In this document: positions 6,314-12,622 of the stretch, one piece after another | Layout: each line of letters opens with the position of its first letter | Numbering within the stretch: position 1 is the first letter of the stretch | Assembly: GCA_052387855.1 (NCBI GenBank) | Contig: JBQTIT010000060.1 | Location: forward strand, 1 to 12,622 | DNA from: CAIYZT01 sp052387855 | GTDB lineage: Bacteria; Pseudomonadota; Alphaproteobacteria; Rhodobacterales; Rhodobacteraceae | DNA length: 12,622 nt | Reading direction: 5' to 3' | Program-made: the position numbers and the translations under genes | The notes under the pieces: model-generated | Databases searched by the model: none | What the model saw: only the letters and a program-made list of their open reading frames with translations | Told to the model about the DNA's origin: nothing

Positions 6314-6352
6314 TTTCCTGGTCCCTGGTCAGCAGTCATTTCGCGGCGAACA

Positions 6353-6391
6353 AGGGCAAAATTGGGATCGATTCATGTCTTCTTTTGCCCT
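6353..6391. promoter_or_regulatory. 9-bp inverted repeat between divergent genes (candidate operator)
   Basis: AGGGCAAAA (6353-6361) and TTTTGCCCT (6383-6391) are perfect inverted copies separated by 21 bases. They lie in the 158-base region between the receiver-like gene (start 6313, minus) and the esterase operon (start 6472, plus). The half-sites are about 30 bases centre to centre, roughly three DNA turns. That fits a dimer-bound or looping regulator at a shared control region. It could also be a stem-loop in either leader. A second, GC-rich hairpin (6402-6407 with 6413-6418) follows on the esterase side. Confidence 0.4.
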
Positions 6392-6471
6392 ATTCCTGCC
6401 GGCGCCCCTTCCGGGCGCAGGGTCAGACCCGCGCACCCGAAAACAGCCCCGTGAAAGACAGTGAGCCACGA

Positions 6472-7386
6472 ATGAGTTACCGGAACGTCATCGACGAGGC
6501 AACATGGAACTTCATCCGCCGGACCGAGGCCCATTATCCGCCTGAAACTGCATCGTATTCGATCGATCGCCAGCGCGAGATCTATGACCGGATGTGCCGC
6601 GAGTTCTTTCGCGGCTATCCCCCGGGCGTGACGGCGCGGGATGAGCCGATTGCGGGTGTGCCCTGCCGGATCTATCCGGGGGCAGAGCCGAGGGTGCTTT
6701 ACCTTCACGGCGGCGGCATGGTGGTGGGCGGATTGCACAGCCACGACGATGTCTGCGCCGAAATCCGCGCCGAAACCGGGTTGACGGTGGTGGCCGCCGA
6801 CTATCGGCTGTTGCCCGAACACCCGACGCCGGCGGCGCTGGACGATGCGTTGGCGGTAGCGCGGCACCTTGCCAGGTCCGGCCCGATCCTGCTGGCCGGC
6901 GACAGCTCGGGCGGTTTTCTGGCTGCCTGCGCTGCGCATCTGCTGCGCGGCGAGGCCGGGCTGCGCATTCTGGGGCAGGTGCTGATCTATCCCGGCCTTG
7001 GCGGCGATCTGGACAGCGGCAGCGCAATGAGCCAGGCCCATGCGCCCATGCTGACCCGCGAGGATGTGCTGTATTATCAAGGTCTTTACCGGGGCTCCGC
7101 TGCGCCGGGAACGCCGATCTTCGAGCCGCTGAAGGACAGCGACTTTTCCGGGCTGCCGCCGACCGTGGCCATCGGGGCCGAGTGTGATCCGCTGTGCGAC
7201 GAGGGCGCGCGTTACGCGGTGGCGATCCGGGCCGCCGGGGGCCGCGCGCAGTATTTTCTGGCTCAGGGCCTGCCCCACGGCTATCTTCGGGCCCGCAGCA
7301 CCGTGCCCCGCGCCGCCGCCTCGTTCGACCTGATCATCGCCGCAATCACTGCCCTGTCCCGGGGCGAGTGGCCCTATGGAGACTGA
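6472..7386 (+). CDS. Alpha/beta hydrolase (HSL-like esterase, family IV)
   Basis: A 304-residue carboxylic-ester hydrolase. The oxyanion-hole motif HGGG is at 79-82. The nucleophile elbow GDSSG is at 143-147, with S145 the predicted catalytic serine. D239 (AECDPLCDEG) and H269 (GLPHGYL) complete the triad at the usual spacing. YRLLPEHPTPAALDDA (111-126) is a classic hormone-sensitive-lipase-family segment. No signal peptide is seen, so it should act in the cytoplasm on a small soluble ester or acyl derivative. The ATG at 6472 was chosen because the protein similarity begins there; GTGAG about 8 bases upstream is only a weak ribosome site. An in-frame ATG at 6385 would add 29 residues of no family character. 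It is followed by the aldolase-family gene after a single base, so the two form an operon. Confidence 0.92.
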   Translation: MSYRNVIDEATWNFIRRTEAHYPPETASYSIDRQREIYDRMCREFFRGYPPGVTARDEPIAGVPCRIYPGAEPRVLYLHGGGMVVGGLHSHDDVCAEIRAETGLTVVAADYRLLPEHPTPAALDDALAVARHLARSGPILLAGDSSGGFLAACAAHLLRGEAGLRILGQVLIYPGLGGDLDSGSAMSQAHAPMLTREDVLYYQGLYRGSAAPGTPIFEPLKDSDFSGLPPTVAIGAECDPLCDEGARYAVAIRAAGGRAQYFLAQGLPHGYLRARSTVPRAAASFDLIIAAITALSRGEWPYGD

Positions 7387-7387
7387 G

Positions 7388-8134
7388 ATGAACCAGCATG
7401 CGAACCTGACCCACTGGGCCGAGCGGGTCGACATGGCCGCCGCCTTTCGCTGGACGGTGGAGTTGAACCTGCACGAAGCGATCTCGAACCACTTCTCGCT
7501 GGCGGTCAGCGACGATGGCAGCCGGTTCCTGATCAACCCCAACGCCCGGCATTTCAGCCGCATCCGGGCGTCAGACCTGGTGGAGCTTGACGCGAACGAT
7601 CCTGCGACAATGAGTCGCCCCGACGCGCCCGACCCCACCGCCTGGGGTCTGCACGGCTCGATCCACCGCGCCCTGCCCCATGCGCGCTGCGTGATGCATG
7701 TCCATTCCATCCATGCGACCGTGCTCGCCTCGCTTGCCGACAGCCGACTGCCGGCCATCGACCAGAACTCGGCCATGTTCTTTGGCCGGCATGTGGTGGA
7801 TGATCATTACGGCGGCATGGCCTTTGACGGCGAAGGCGCGCGCTGCGCCGGGATGCTGCGCGATCCAAGGATCACCACGATGATCATGGGCAATCACGGC
7901 GTGCTGATCATCGGGCGCACCGTGGCAGAGGCGTTCAACCGCCTGACCTTTTTCGAGCGGGCGGCCGAGACCTATATCCGCGCGCTGCAAACCGGGCGGC
8001 CGCTGCGGGTGCTGCCGGACGCGGTCGCGGAAAAGACGGCGCAGGAATGGGAAAGCTATCCCGGCTACGCCGATAGCCACCTGCGCGAGGTCAAGGCGAT
8101 GCTTGAGGCGCGCGGCAGCGATTTCGCGGGCTGA
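7388..8134 (+). CDS. Class II aldolase/adducin-family protein
   Basis: A 248-residue zinc-dependent fold of the FucA/AraD/adducin family, whose members cleave or epimerise sugar phosphates or related hydroxy compounds. Expected zinc ligands are H104 and H106 (MHVHSIH) and H170 (MGNHG). The glutamate that acts as catalytic acid/base in L-fuculose-1-phosphate aldolase aligns with A85 in DPTAWGLHGSIH (82-93), so classic aldolase chemistry is doubtful. Family members of this TAW...H type are mostly uncharacterised. The ATG at 7388 has GGAG 7 bases upstream, formed by the end of the esterase gene. The earlier in-frame ATG at 7376 overlaps the esterase and lacks a site. It is probably co-translated with the esterase, which suggests sequential steps of one pathway. 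It ends 21 bases from the convergent phosphodiesterase gene. Confidence 0.9.
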   Translation: MNQHANLTHWAERVDMAAAFRWTVELNLHEAISNHFSLAVSDDGSRFLINPNARHFSRIRASDLVELDANDPATMSRPDAPDPTAWGLHGSIHRALPHARCVMHVHSIHATVLASLADSRLPAIDQNSAMFFGRHVVDDHYGGMAFDGEGARCAGMLRDPRITTMIMGNHGVLIIGRTVAEAFNRLTFFERAAETYIRALQTGRPLRVLPDAVAEKTAQEWESYPGYADSHLREVKAMLEARGSDFAG

Positions 8135-8155
8135 AACCCGGGCTGCGCCGGAAAA

Positions 8156-8998
8156 TCAGCCGCCCATGAAGGGCGCGGTCTTCATCGTGGCGGGCACGGG
8201 CAGGCCCATCCGCGTCAGGATCGACGGCGCCAGCGCAAGTTGGTCCAGCACCACGTCCCCGGCCGGCATCTCTGCATCGCCAAAGTAGTAAAATGCGAAA
8301 TCCTGCTGCAAGTCGCCCGGACCGCCGTGGTGGCCGCGCTCGTCCTGGCCGTGGTCGGCGGTCACGATCACCTCGTACCCCGCCTTGCGCCAGCGGTCGA
8401 TGTAGGGGGCAATCTGATAGTCCATCCGGTAGCAGGCGTCATCCATCTCTTCGCAGTCGTGATAGAACCGGTGGCCGAGCGAATCCAGCGTGCAGGTGTG
8501 CAGGATGCCGTAATCAATCCCCTTGCGCTCGCACAGCATGGTCAAGGTGGCGAACAGGTCCGGGTCCGCCGGCGTGACCTGGTTGTAACCGCTGTCGCCG
8601 GTCATGGTGTGGAACCGGCCATGGGTGATCGGGCCCGAAGGCTCGTCATATTCCATGTCGCGGACCGGATCAAATGGGGCGCGGTTGAAGAACTCCGACC
8701 AGAAGCTGTGGGTAACCGCGCCGGTCTTGCCGCCGGCCTGCGTCACCTCGGAAAAGATGTCGGGAAACTCCAGCCGACGCAGCCCGGAATTGCCCCAGAT
8801 CCTGTGTTCTTGCGGGCGAACCCCGGTGTGGATCGAGGCATAGCAGGTGCCCGAGGTCGACGGCAGGACCGAACGCATCTTCCACACCCGCGCCTCGCCC
8901 GAGGCGACCCAGCCTTCGAGATTGCCGAACAGTCGCCGCCAGTTGCGGTAAGGCACCCCGTCCAGCAGGATCAACAGCAGCTTTCTTTCAATTGTCAT
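8156..8998 (-). CDS. Alkaline-phosphatase-superfamily phosphodiesterase/phosphatase
   Basis: A 280-residue metalloenzyme of the type I phosphodiesterase/nucleotide pyrophosphatase group. Predicted metal ligands in order are D13 (ILLDG), D172 and H176 (TLDSLGH), D215 and H216 (TADHG), and a histidine of GHHGG (222-226). The nucleophile lies in PSTSGTCYASIHTG (46-59). By alignment to NPP enzymes it is S49, with T48 the alternative. The hydrophobic N-terminus (LLLILLDG) is the first core strand carrying a metal ligand, not a signal peptide, so the enzyme looks cytoplasmic. The protein is shorter than secreted NPPs (commonly about 400 residues or more) and carries only a compact version of the domain. 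It follows the ABC ATPase gene by 22 bases on the same strand and is the last gene of the transporter unit. That suggests it acts on the imported solute. The exact substrate (phosphodiester, phosphomonoester or phosphonate) cannot be told. Confidence 0.85.
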   Translation of the reverse strand: MTIERKLLLILLDGVPYRNWRRLFGNLEGWVASGEARVWKMRSVLPSTSGTCYASIHTGVRPQEHRIWGNSGLRRLEFPDIFSEVTQAGGKTGAVTHSFWSEFFNRAPFDPVRDMEYDEPSGPITHGRFHTMTGDSGYNQVTPADPDLFATLTMLCERKGIDYGILHTCTLDSLGHRFYHDCEEMDDACYRMDYQIAPYIDRWRKAGYEVIVTADHGQDERGHHGGPGDLQQDFAFYYFGDAEMPAGDVVLDQLALAPSILTRMGLPVPATMKTAPFMGG

Positions 8999-9020
8999 CG
9001 CGTCCGTCCCGTCCCTGGCC

Positions 9021-10655
9021 TCAGTTCCCCGCGCTTTCCATCTTGCGGCTGGCGATCACGCCTTCAAGCCAGCCCAGACGCATCTCGGGCACCGAGGACA
9101 GCAAGAGGTCCGTGTAATCGTCAAAGGGCGGGGTCAGCACGTCTGATTTCTGGCCGTAGCGCACGACCTTGCCCTTGAACATCACCGCGATCTTGTCGGC
9201 GATGGCCTTTACCGTCGCAAGGTCATGGGTGATGAAAAGATAGGCCACATTCTCGCGCGCCTGAAGATCGAGCAGCAGCTTCAGGATGCCGTCCGCCACC
9301 AGCGGATCAAGCGCCGAGGTCACCTCGTCGCAGATGATCAGCTTTGGCTTGGCCGCCAGCGCGCGGGCAATGCAGACGCGCTGCTTTTGCCCGCCCGAAA
9401 GCTCTGCCGGATAGCGGTCGGCATAGCCGGCGCCCATTTCGATCTGGTCAAGCAGCTCTTGCAGCCGGTGGCGGCGCGCCTCGCCGGTCAGGCCGAAATA
9501 GAACTCCAGCGGCCGCCCGATGATCGTGCCGACCGTGTGGCGCGGGTTCATCGCAACGTCGGCCATCTGGTAGATCATCTGCAACTCGCGCAGATCGTCC
9601 TTGCTGCGCCCGGCCAGATCGGGTGACAGCGCCCGCCCGGCAAAGTTGACCCGCCCGGACGCGGGCGGCAGAAGCCCGGTGATCACCCGCGCCAGCGTCG
9701 ACTTGCCAGAGCCGCTTTCACCCACGACCGCCAGGGTCTGGCCCGGCGCCAGATCGACGGTGACAGCCTTCAGCACGTCAAAATCCGTGCCGCGATAGCG
9801 CGCCGTCACGCCCTGAACCGACAGGACCGGCGGCGCCTGCGGCTTTTCGGCGTGGTCGATTGACCGCACCGAAACCAGCGCGCGGGTATAGTCCTCTTTC
9901 GGGGCGTTGATGATCTGGTCGGTGGTGCCGTACTCCACCTTTTTGCCGCCGCGCAGCACCAGGATATGGTCCGCGACCTGCGCCACGACCGCCAGGTCGT
10001 GCGTGATGTACAGCGCGGCAACGCCGGTTTCCTGGATCGCGCGCTTGATCGCGGCCAGAACGTCGATCTGCGTCGTCACATCCAGCGCCGTGGTCGGCTC
10101 GTCAAAGATCACAAGATCTGGCTTCGGGCACAGCGCCATCGCGGTCATCACCCGCTGCAACTGCCCGCCCGAAACCTGATGCGGATAGCGCGTGCCGATG
10201 GTTTCGGGATTCGGCAGCGACAACTGACGAAACAGCGACACCGCCCGCGCCTCGGCCTCGGCGCGCCCCATCAGGCCGTGGCCGACCGAGGTTTCGATCA
10301 CCTGCTCCATCAGGCGCCGCGCCGGGTTAAAGCTGGCGGCGGCCGACTGGCTGACATAGGTCACCTCGCGCCCGCGCAGGGCCCGCAGCGCCGGCGCGTC
10401 CGACTGGCGGATGTCGCGGCCGTTCAGCAGGATCTCGCCGCCCGTCAACCGCACGCCGCCCCGGCCATAGGCCATCGCCGACAGTCCGATGGTCGACTTG
10501 CCGGCCCCGGATTCGCCGATCAGCCCCAGGACCTTGCCCTTTTCGACGCTCACGGAAACGCCATGCACCAGCACGACATGCCTGGGCGGCTCGCCCGGCG
10601 GATAGGCGGTCGCCTCGATCTTGAGATCGCGGAATTCAAGCAGGGTGTCAGCCAC
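9021..10655 (-). CDS. ABC transporter ATP-binding protein, fused DppD-DppF type
   Basis: A 544-residue protein with two complete nucleotide-binding domains for a peptide/nickel (family 5) importer. NBD1 has GESGAGKST (47-55), VSGGQ (161-165) and LVIFDEPT (181-188). NBD2 has GESGSGKST (312-320), LSGGQ (419-423) and LIICDEVT (439-446). A Pro/Ala-rich joint at about 268-277 separates the domains. As in GsiA-like importers, one chain supplies both ATPases. The start is GTG at 10655 behind AAAGGGGG, 8 bases inside the end of the DppC-type permease gene, so translation is probably coupled. NBD2 has IYQMADVAMNPR at its Q-loop where many relatives have FQDPxxSLNPR. The ATPase acts at the inner face of the cytoplasmic membrane with the two permeases encoded upstream. 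Confidence 0.95.
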   Translation of the reverse strand: MADTLLEFRDLKIEATAYPPGEPPRHVVLVHGVSVSVEKGKVLGLIGESGAGKSTIGLSAMAYGRGGVRLTGGEILLNGRDIRQSDAPALRALRGREVTYVSQSAAASFNPARRLMEQVIETSVGHGLMGRAEAEARAVSLFRQLSLPNPETIGTRYPHQVSGGQLQRVMTAMALCPKPDLVIFDEPTTALDVTTQIDVLAAIKRAIQETGVAALYITHDLAVVAQVADHILVLRGGKKVEYGTTDQIINAPKEDYTRALVSVRSIDHAEKPQAPPVLSVQGVTARYRGTDFDVLKAVTVDLAPGQTLAVVGESGSGKSTLARVITGLLPPASGRVNFAGRALSPDLAGRSKDDLRELQMIYQMADVAMNPRHTVGTIIGRPLEFYFGLTGEARRHRLQELLDQIEMGAGYADRYPAELSGGQKQRVCIARALAAKPKLIICDEVTSALDPLVADGILKLLLDLQARENVAYLFITHDLATVKAIADKIAVMFKGKVVRYGQKSDVLTPPFDDYTDLLLSSVPEMRLGWLEGVIASRKMESAGN

Positions 10656-11463
10656 CGCGGCCCCCTTTCAGGCTGGAGGTGCGCGACAGGATCCAGTCGG
10701 CGACAAGGTTGACCGAGATGGCCAAGAGCGCGATGGCCCCCGCCGGCACCAGCGCCGCCGACTTGCCGTAGATCAGCCCGCCCTTGTTCTCGCCCACCAT
10801 GCCGCCCCAGTCGGTCAGCGGCGGCTGGATGCCAAGGCCAAGGAACGAAAGGGTCGAGATGAAAAGCACCGCAAAGATGAACCGCAGCCCGAACTCGGCC
10901 ACTAGGGGCGACAGCGCGTTGGGCAGGATCTCGCGGAAGATGATCCAGGACTGCCGCTCGCCGCGCAGACGCGCCGCCTCGACATAGTCCATCACCGTGA
11001 TGTCCATCGCCACGGCCCGGCTCAGGCGAAAGACGCGCGTGCTGTCCAAAAGGCCGATGACCAGGATCAGCACCGTCAGGTTCAGCGGCAGCACCGACAG
11101 CATGACCAGCGCCACGATCAGCGAGGGGATCGCCATCACCAGATCGACCAGCCGCGACAGGAACTGGTCGATCCAGCCGCCGCGCACCGCCGCAAGGAAC
11201 CCCAGGAACGAGCCGAGCGAGAACGACAGGATCGAAGCGGCCAGCGCGACAAAGATCGTGATCTGCGCGCCGTAGATCAGCCGGCTCAGGATGTCCCTGC
11301 CGATGGTATCGGTGCCCAGAAGATGCGTGGCCGAGGGGTTGTCCCAGACGCCGCCAACGGTGGAATCGATCGTGTAGGGCGCAAGCCACGGCGCGAAGAT
11401 GGCGACGAACAGAAAGCCGCCGGTCAGCACCAGCCCCACCAGGGCAGAGAAGGGCATCTTCAT
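10648..11463 (-). CDS. ABC transporter permease, DppC type
   Basis: A 271-residue inner-membrane permease. It shows the DppC-family N-terminal segment HLLGTDTIGRDILSRLIYGA (47-66). The EAA loop that docks on the ATPase is DYVEAARLRGE...ILPNAL (159-184). The family signature LSFLGLGIQPPLTDWGGM is at 205-222. Hydrophobic stretches at about 7-28, 68-92, 106-123, 130-140, 192-211 and 237-260 fit a 5-6 helix permease. The ATG at 11463 overlaps the stop of the DppB-type gene by four bases (ATGA). The gene end overlaps the GTG start of the ATPase by 8 bases. This tight packing supports co-translation and fixed stoichiometry. The length is slightly shorter than typical DppC proteins (about 300) because the N-terminal tail is short. 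Confidence 0.95.
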   Translation of the reverse strand: MKMPFSALVGLVLTGGFLFVAIFAPWLAPYTIDSTVGGVWDNPSATHLLGTDTIGRDILSRLIYGAQITIFVALAASILSFSLGSFLGFLAAVRGGWIDQFLSRLVDLVMAIPSLIVALVMLSVLPLNLTVLILVIGLLDSTRVFRLSRAVAMDITVMDYVEAARLRGERQSWIIFREILPNALSPLVAEFGLRFIFAVLFISTLSFLGLGIQPPLTDWGGMVGENKGGLIYGKSAALVPAGAIALLAISVNLVADWILSRTSSLKGGRGG

Positions 11464-12416
11464 TTGGGGTGCCTCAGCCGGGGATTGGCGACGATCGAAA
11501 TGATGTCGGCGGCCATGTTGAGAAAGATGTAGACGGCGGCAAAGATCAGCCCCACCGCCTGCACCACCGGCAGGTCACGCTTGGTCACATGGTCGACCAG
11601 ATACTTGCCCAGCGCGTTGTAGCTGAACACCACCTCGACCACGACGACGCCGACCACCAGATAGGCCAGGTTCAGCATCACCACCGACACGACCGGCGCG
11701 ATGGCGTTGGGAAAGGCGTGGCGCCAGACCACCTGCATCGGGCCCAGGCCTTTGAGCTCTGCCGTCTCGATATAGGCCGACTGCATCACGTTCAGGATCG
11801 CGGCCCGCGTCATGCGCATCATATGCGCCAGCACCACCAGCACCAGCACGATGACCGGCAGCGCCACCGCGTTCAGCTTGGCCCAGAACCCCATGCCTGG
11901 CAGCACCATCGACACCGGCTGAAAGACCGGAATGACCTGCGTCAAAAGATAGATCACGAAATAGGCCGCCACGAACTCGGGCAGGCTGATCGTGGTCAGC
12001 GTGACACCCGAAATCAGCTTGTCCGGCCAGCGTCCGGCGTAGCGCGCCGCGATGACCCCCAGGAGAATCGCCAGCGGCACCGCGATGACGGCGGCGCACC
12101 CCGCAAGGAACAGCGTGTTGCCCAGCCGCGAGCGGATCGAGGTCGCGATGTCGGCGCCGTTCGACAGCGCCGTGCCCAGATCGCCCGTCAGCACCCCGCC
12201 AAGCCAGCTCAGATAACGGGTGAGCGCGGGCTGATCCAGTCCCATCTGCTCGCGCAGGTTGGCCAGCGCCACCTCGGTGGCCGACTGGCCCAGGATGGCC
12301 TGCGCCGTATCCCCCGGAAGCGCCTCGACCCCCAGAAAGATCACGGCCGAAACCGCGAGAAGCAACAGCAGACCCAGCGCGATGCGCTGGGCCACAAGTT
12401 TCAGGACGGGATGCAC
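11460..12416 (-). CDS. ABC transporter permease, DppB type
   Basis: A 318-residue inner-membrane permease that pairs with the DppC-type protein to form the translocation path. An N-terminal membrane helix (about 9-30) is followed by the periplasmic segment LREQMGLDQPALTRYLSWL...GDLGTAL (54-83), which is diagnostic for DppB. Further helices lie near 103-124, 137-163, 183-200, 238-262 and 286-307. The EAA loop YIETAELKGLGPMQVVWRHA (215-234) is present. The start is GTG at 12416 behind GGGGGC, 13 bases after the stop of the solute-binding protein gene. The gene ends in the ATGA overlap with the DppC-type gene. It shares the family with nickel and glutathione permeases, so the solute is not defined by this protein. 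Confidence 0.95.
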   Translation of the reverse strand: MHPVLKLVAQRIALGLLLLLAVSAVIFLGVEALPGDTAQAILGQSATEVALANLREQMGLDQPALTRYLSWLGGVLTGDLGTALSNGADIATSIRSRLGNTLFLAGCAAVIAVPLAILLGVIAARYAGRWPDKLISGVTLTTISLPEFVAAYFVIYLLTQVIPVFQPVSMVLPGMGFWAKLNAVALPVIVLVLVVLAHMMRMTRAAILNVMQSAYIETAELKGLGPMQVVWRHAFPNAIAPVVSVVMLNLAYLVVGVVVVEVVFSYNALGKYLVDHVTKRDLPVVQAVGLIFAAVYIFLNMAADIISIVANPRLRHPK

Positions 12417-12429
12417 CCTGCCCCCGCGA

Positions 12430-12622
12430 TCAGGCTTCGATCCAGCACTTGTTCAGTGCCGTACCGTTCATCAGCGTGCCCTGCGGATCGGCGATCCAGC
12501 CGCCCACTTCGGCGCGGCGCCCTTCGACCCAGTCGTTGAACATCGGCAGGATCAGGCCGCCCTCGTCGCGCAGGATATGCGCCATTTCCGAATACAGGCC
12601 CTTGCGCTTGGCCTGATCCAGC
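12430..12622 (-). CDS. ABC transporter solute-binding protein, family 5 (C-terminal part)
   Basis: Only the last 63 residues are in the window. The 5' part lies beyond the right edge. The tail has the usual closing pattern of periplasmic family-5 (DppA/OppA-like) binding proteins: LYSEMAHILRDEGGLILPMF (9-28 of the visible part), then VGGW at 39-42 and the ending ALNKCWIEA. It stops (TGA) 13 bases before the GTG start of the DppB-type permease and is first in the visible operon, as is normal for these importers. The ligand cannot be judged because the binding cleft residues lie mainly in the missing part. Confidence 0.85.
   Translation of the reverse strand, partial: LDQAKRKGLYSEMAHILRDEGGLILPMFNDWVEGRRAEVGGWIADPQGTLMNGTALNKCWIEA

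Noticed and set aside
7376..7387. Earlier ATG for the aldolase-family gene (METE start)
   Set aside because: It overlaps the end of the esterase gene and has no ribosome site. The GGAG that serves the ATG at 7388 lies within this segment.
6373..7776. 467-codon minus-strand open frame
   Set aside because: It is antisense to the esterase and aldolase-family genes, both of which have complete active-site motifs on the plus strand.
8135..8155. Search for a terminator between the convergent aldolase-family and phosphodiesterase genes
   Set aside because: The 21 bases contain no stable stem with a T-run; nothing can be annotated.
11469..12539. 356-codon plus-strand open frame rich in His/Gln/Asp
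   Set aside because: It is the mirror of the hydrophobic DppB-type permease on the other strand; the composition is the usual antisense signature of a membrane protein gene.

Overview
The window is high-GC, gene-dense DNA with alphaproteobacterial character. The best guess is a member of the Rhodobacterales (Paracoccus/Rhodobacter-like). The reasons are the coupled nadD-dacB pair, the style of the EttA and cold-shock sequences, GTG starts with overlapping stop/start codons, and GTAG-type REP palindromes. The lineage is inferred from the sequence and has not been tested. High GC produces many long antisense reading frames, which I left out.

Layout, left to right. (1) 1-2225: housekeeping operon on the minus strand, nadD (NAD biosynthesis) followed by a Tat-exported PBP4-type D,D-peptidase (dacB). 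The two genes overlap by 4 bases. A dispersed structured repeat of about 115 bp lies on each side of this operon, in the same orientation (1-112, cut by the window edge, and 2437-2553). (2) 2226-2655: a gene-free divergent region of 430 bp holding several hairpins and the second repeat copy. (3) 2656-4311 (+): ettA, the ABC-F energy-sensing translation factor. (4) 4312-4456: a cluster of three REP-type palindromes between the convergent ends of ettA and an M23-type metallopeptidase gene (4457-5356, minus) that shows no signal peptide. (5) 5602-5808 (+): a small cold-shock protein, ending in a clear bidirectional terminator shared with a degenerate receiver-domain protein (5885-6313, minus).

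(6) 6472-12622 is a catabolic/transport locus made of two convergent units. The plus-strand unit is an HSL-type alpha/beta hydrolase and a class II aldolase/adducin-family protein, 1 base apart. The minus-strand unit, in transcription order, is a family-5 solute-binding protein (only its C-terminus is in the window), a DppB-type permease, a DppC-type permease, a fused double-ATPase ABC protein and a cytoplasmic-looking alkaline-phosphatase-superfamily phosphodiesterase/phosphatase. My inference is that the ABC system imports an oligopeptide-like or otherwise amphiphilic solute which the three enzymes process in the cytoplasm. The substrate cannot be read from the sequence.

No phage, insertion sequence, CRISPR array, tRNA or rRNA was seen. 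The items most worth a second look are the structured repeat pair with an ultra-stable GCGAAGC mini-hairpin, the REP cluster, the degenerate receiver next to a 9-bp inverted repeat, and the convergent catabolic/transport locus.
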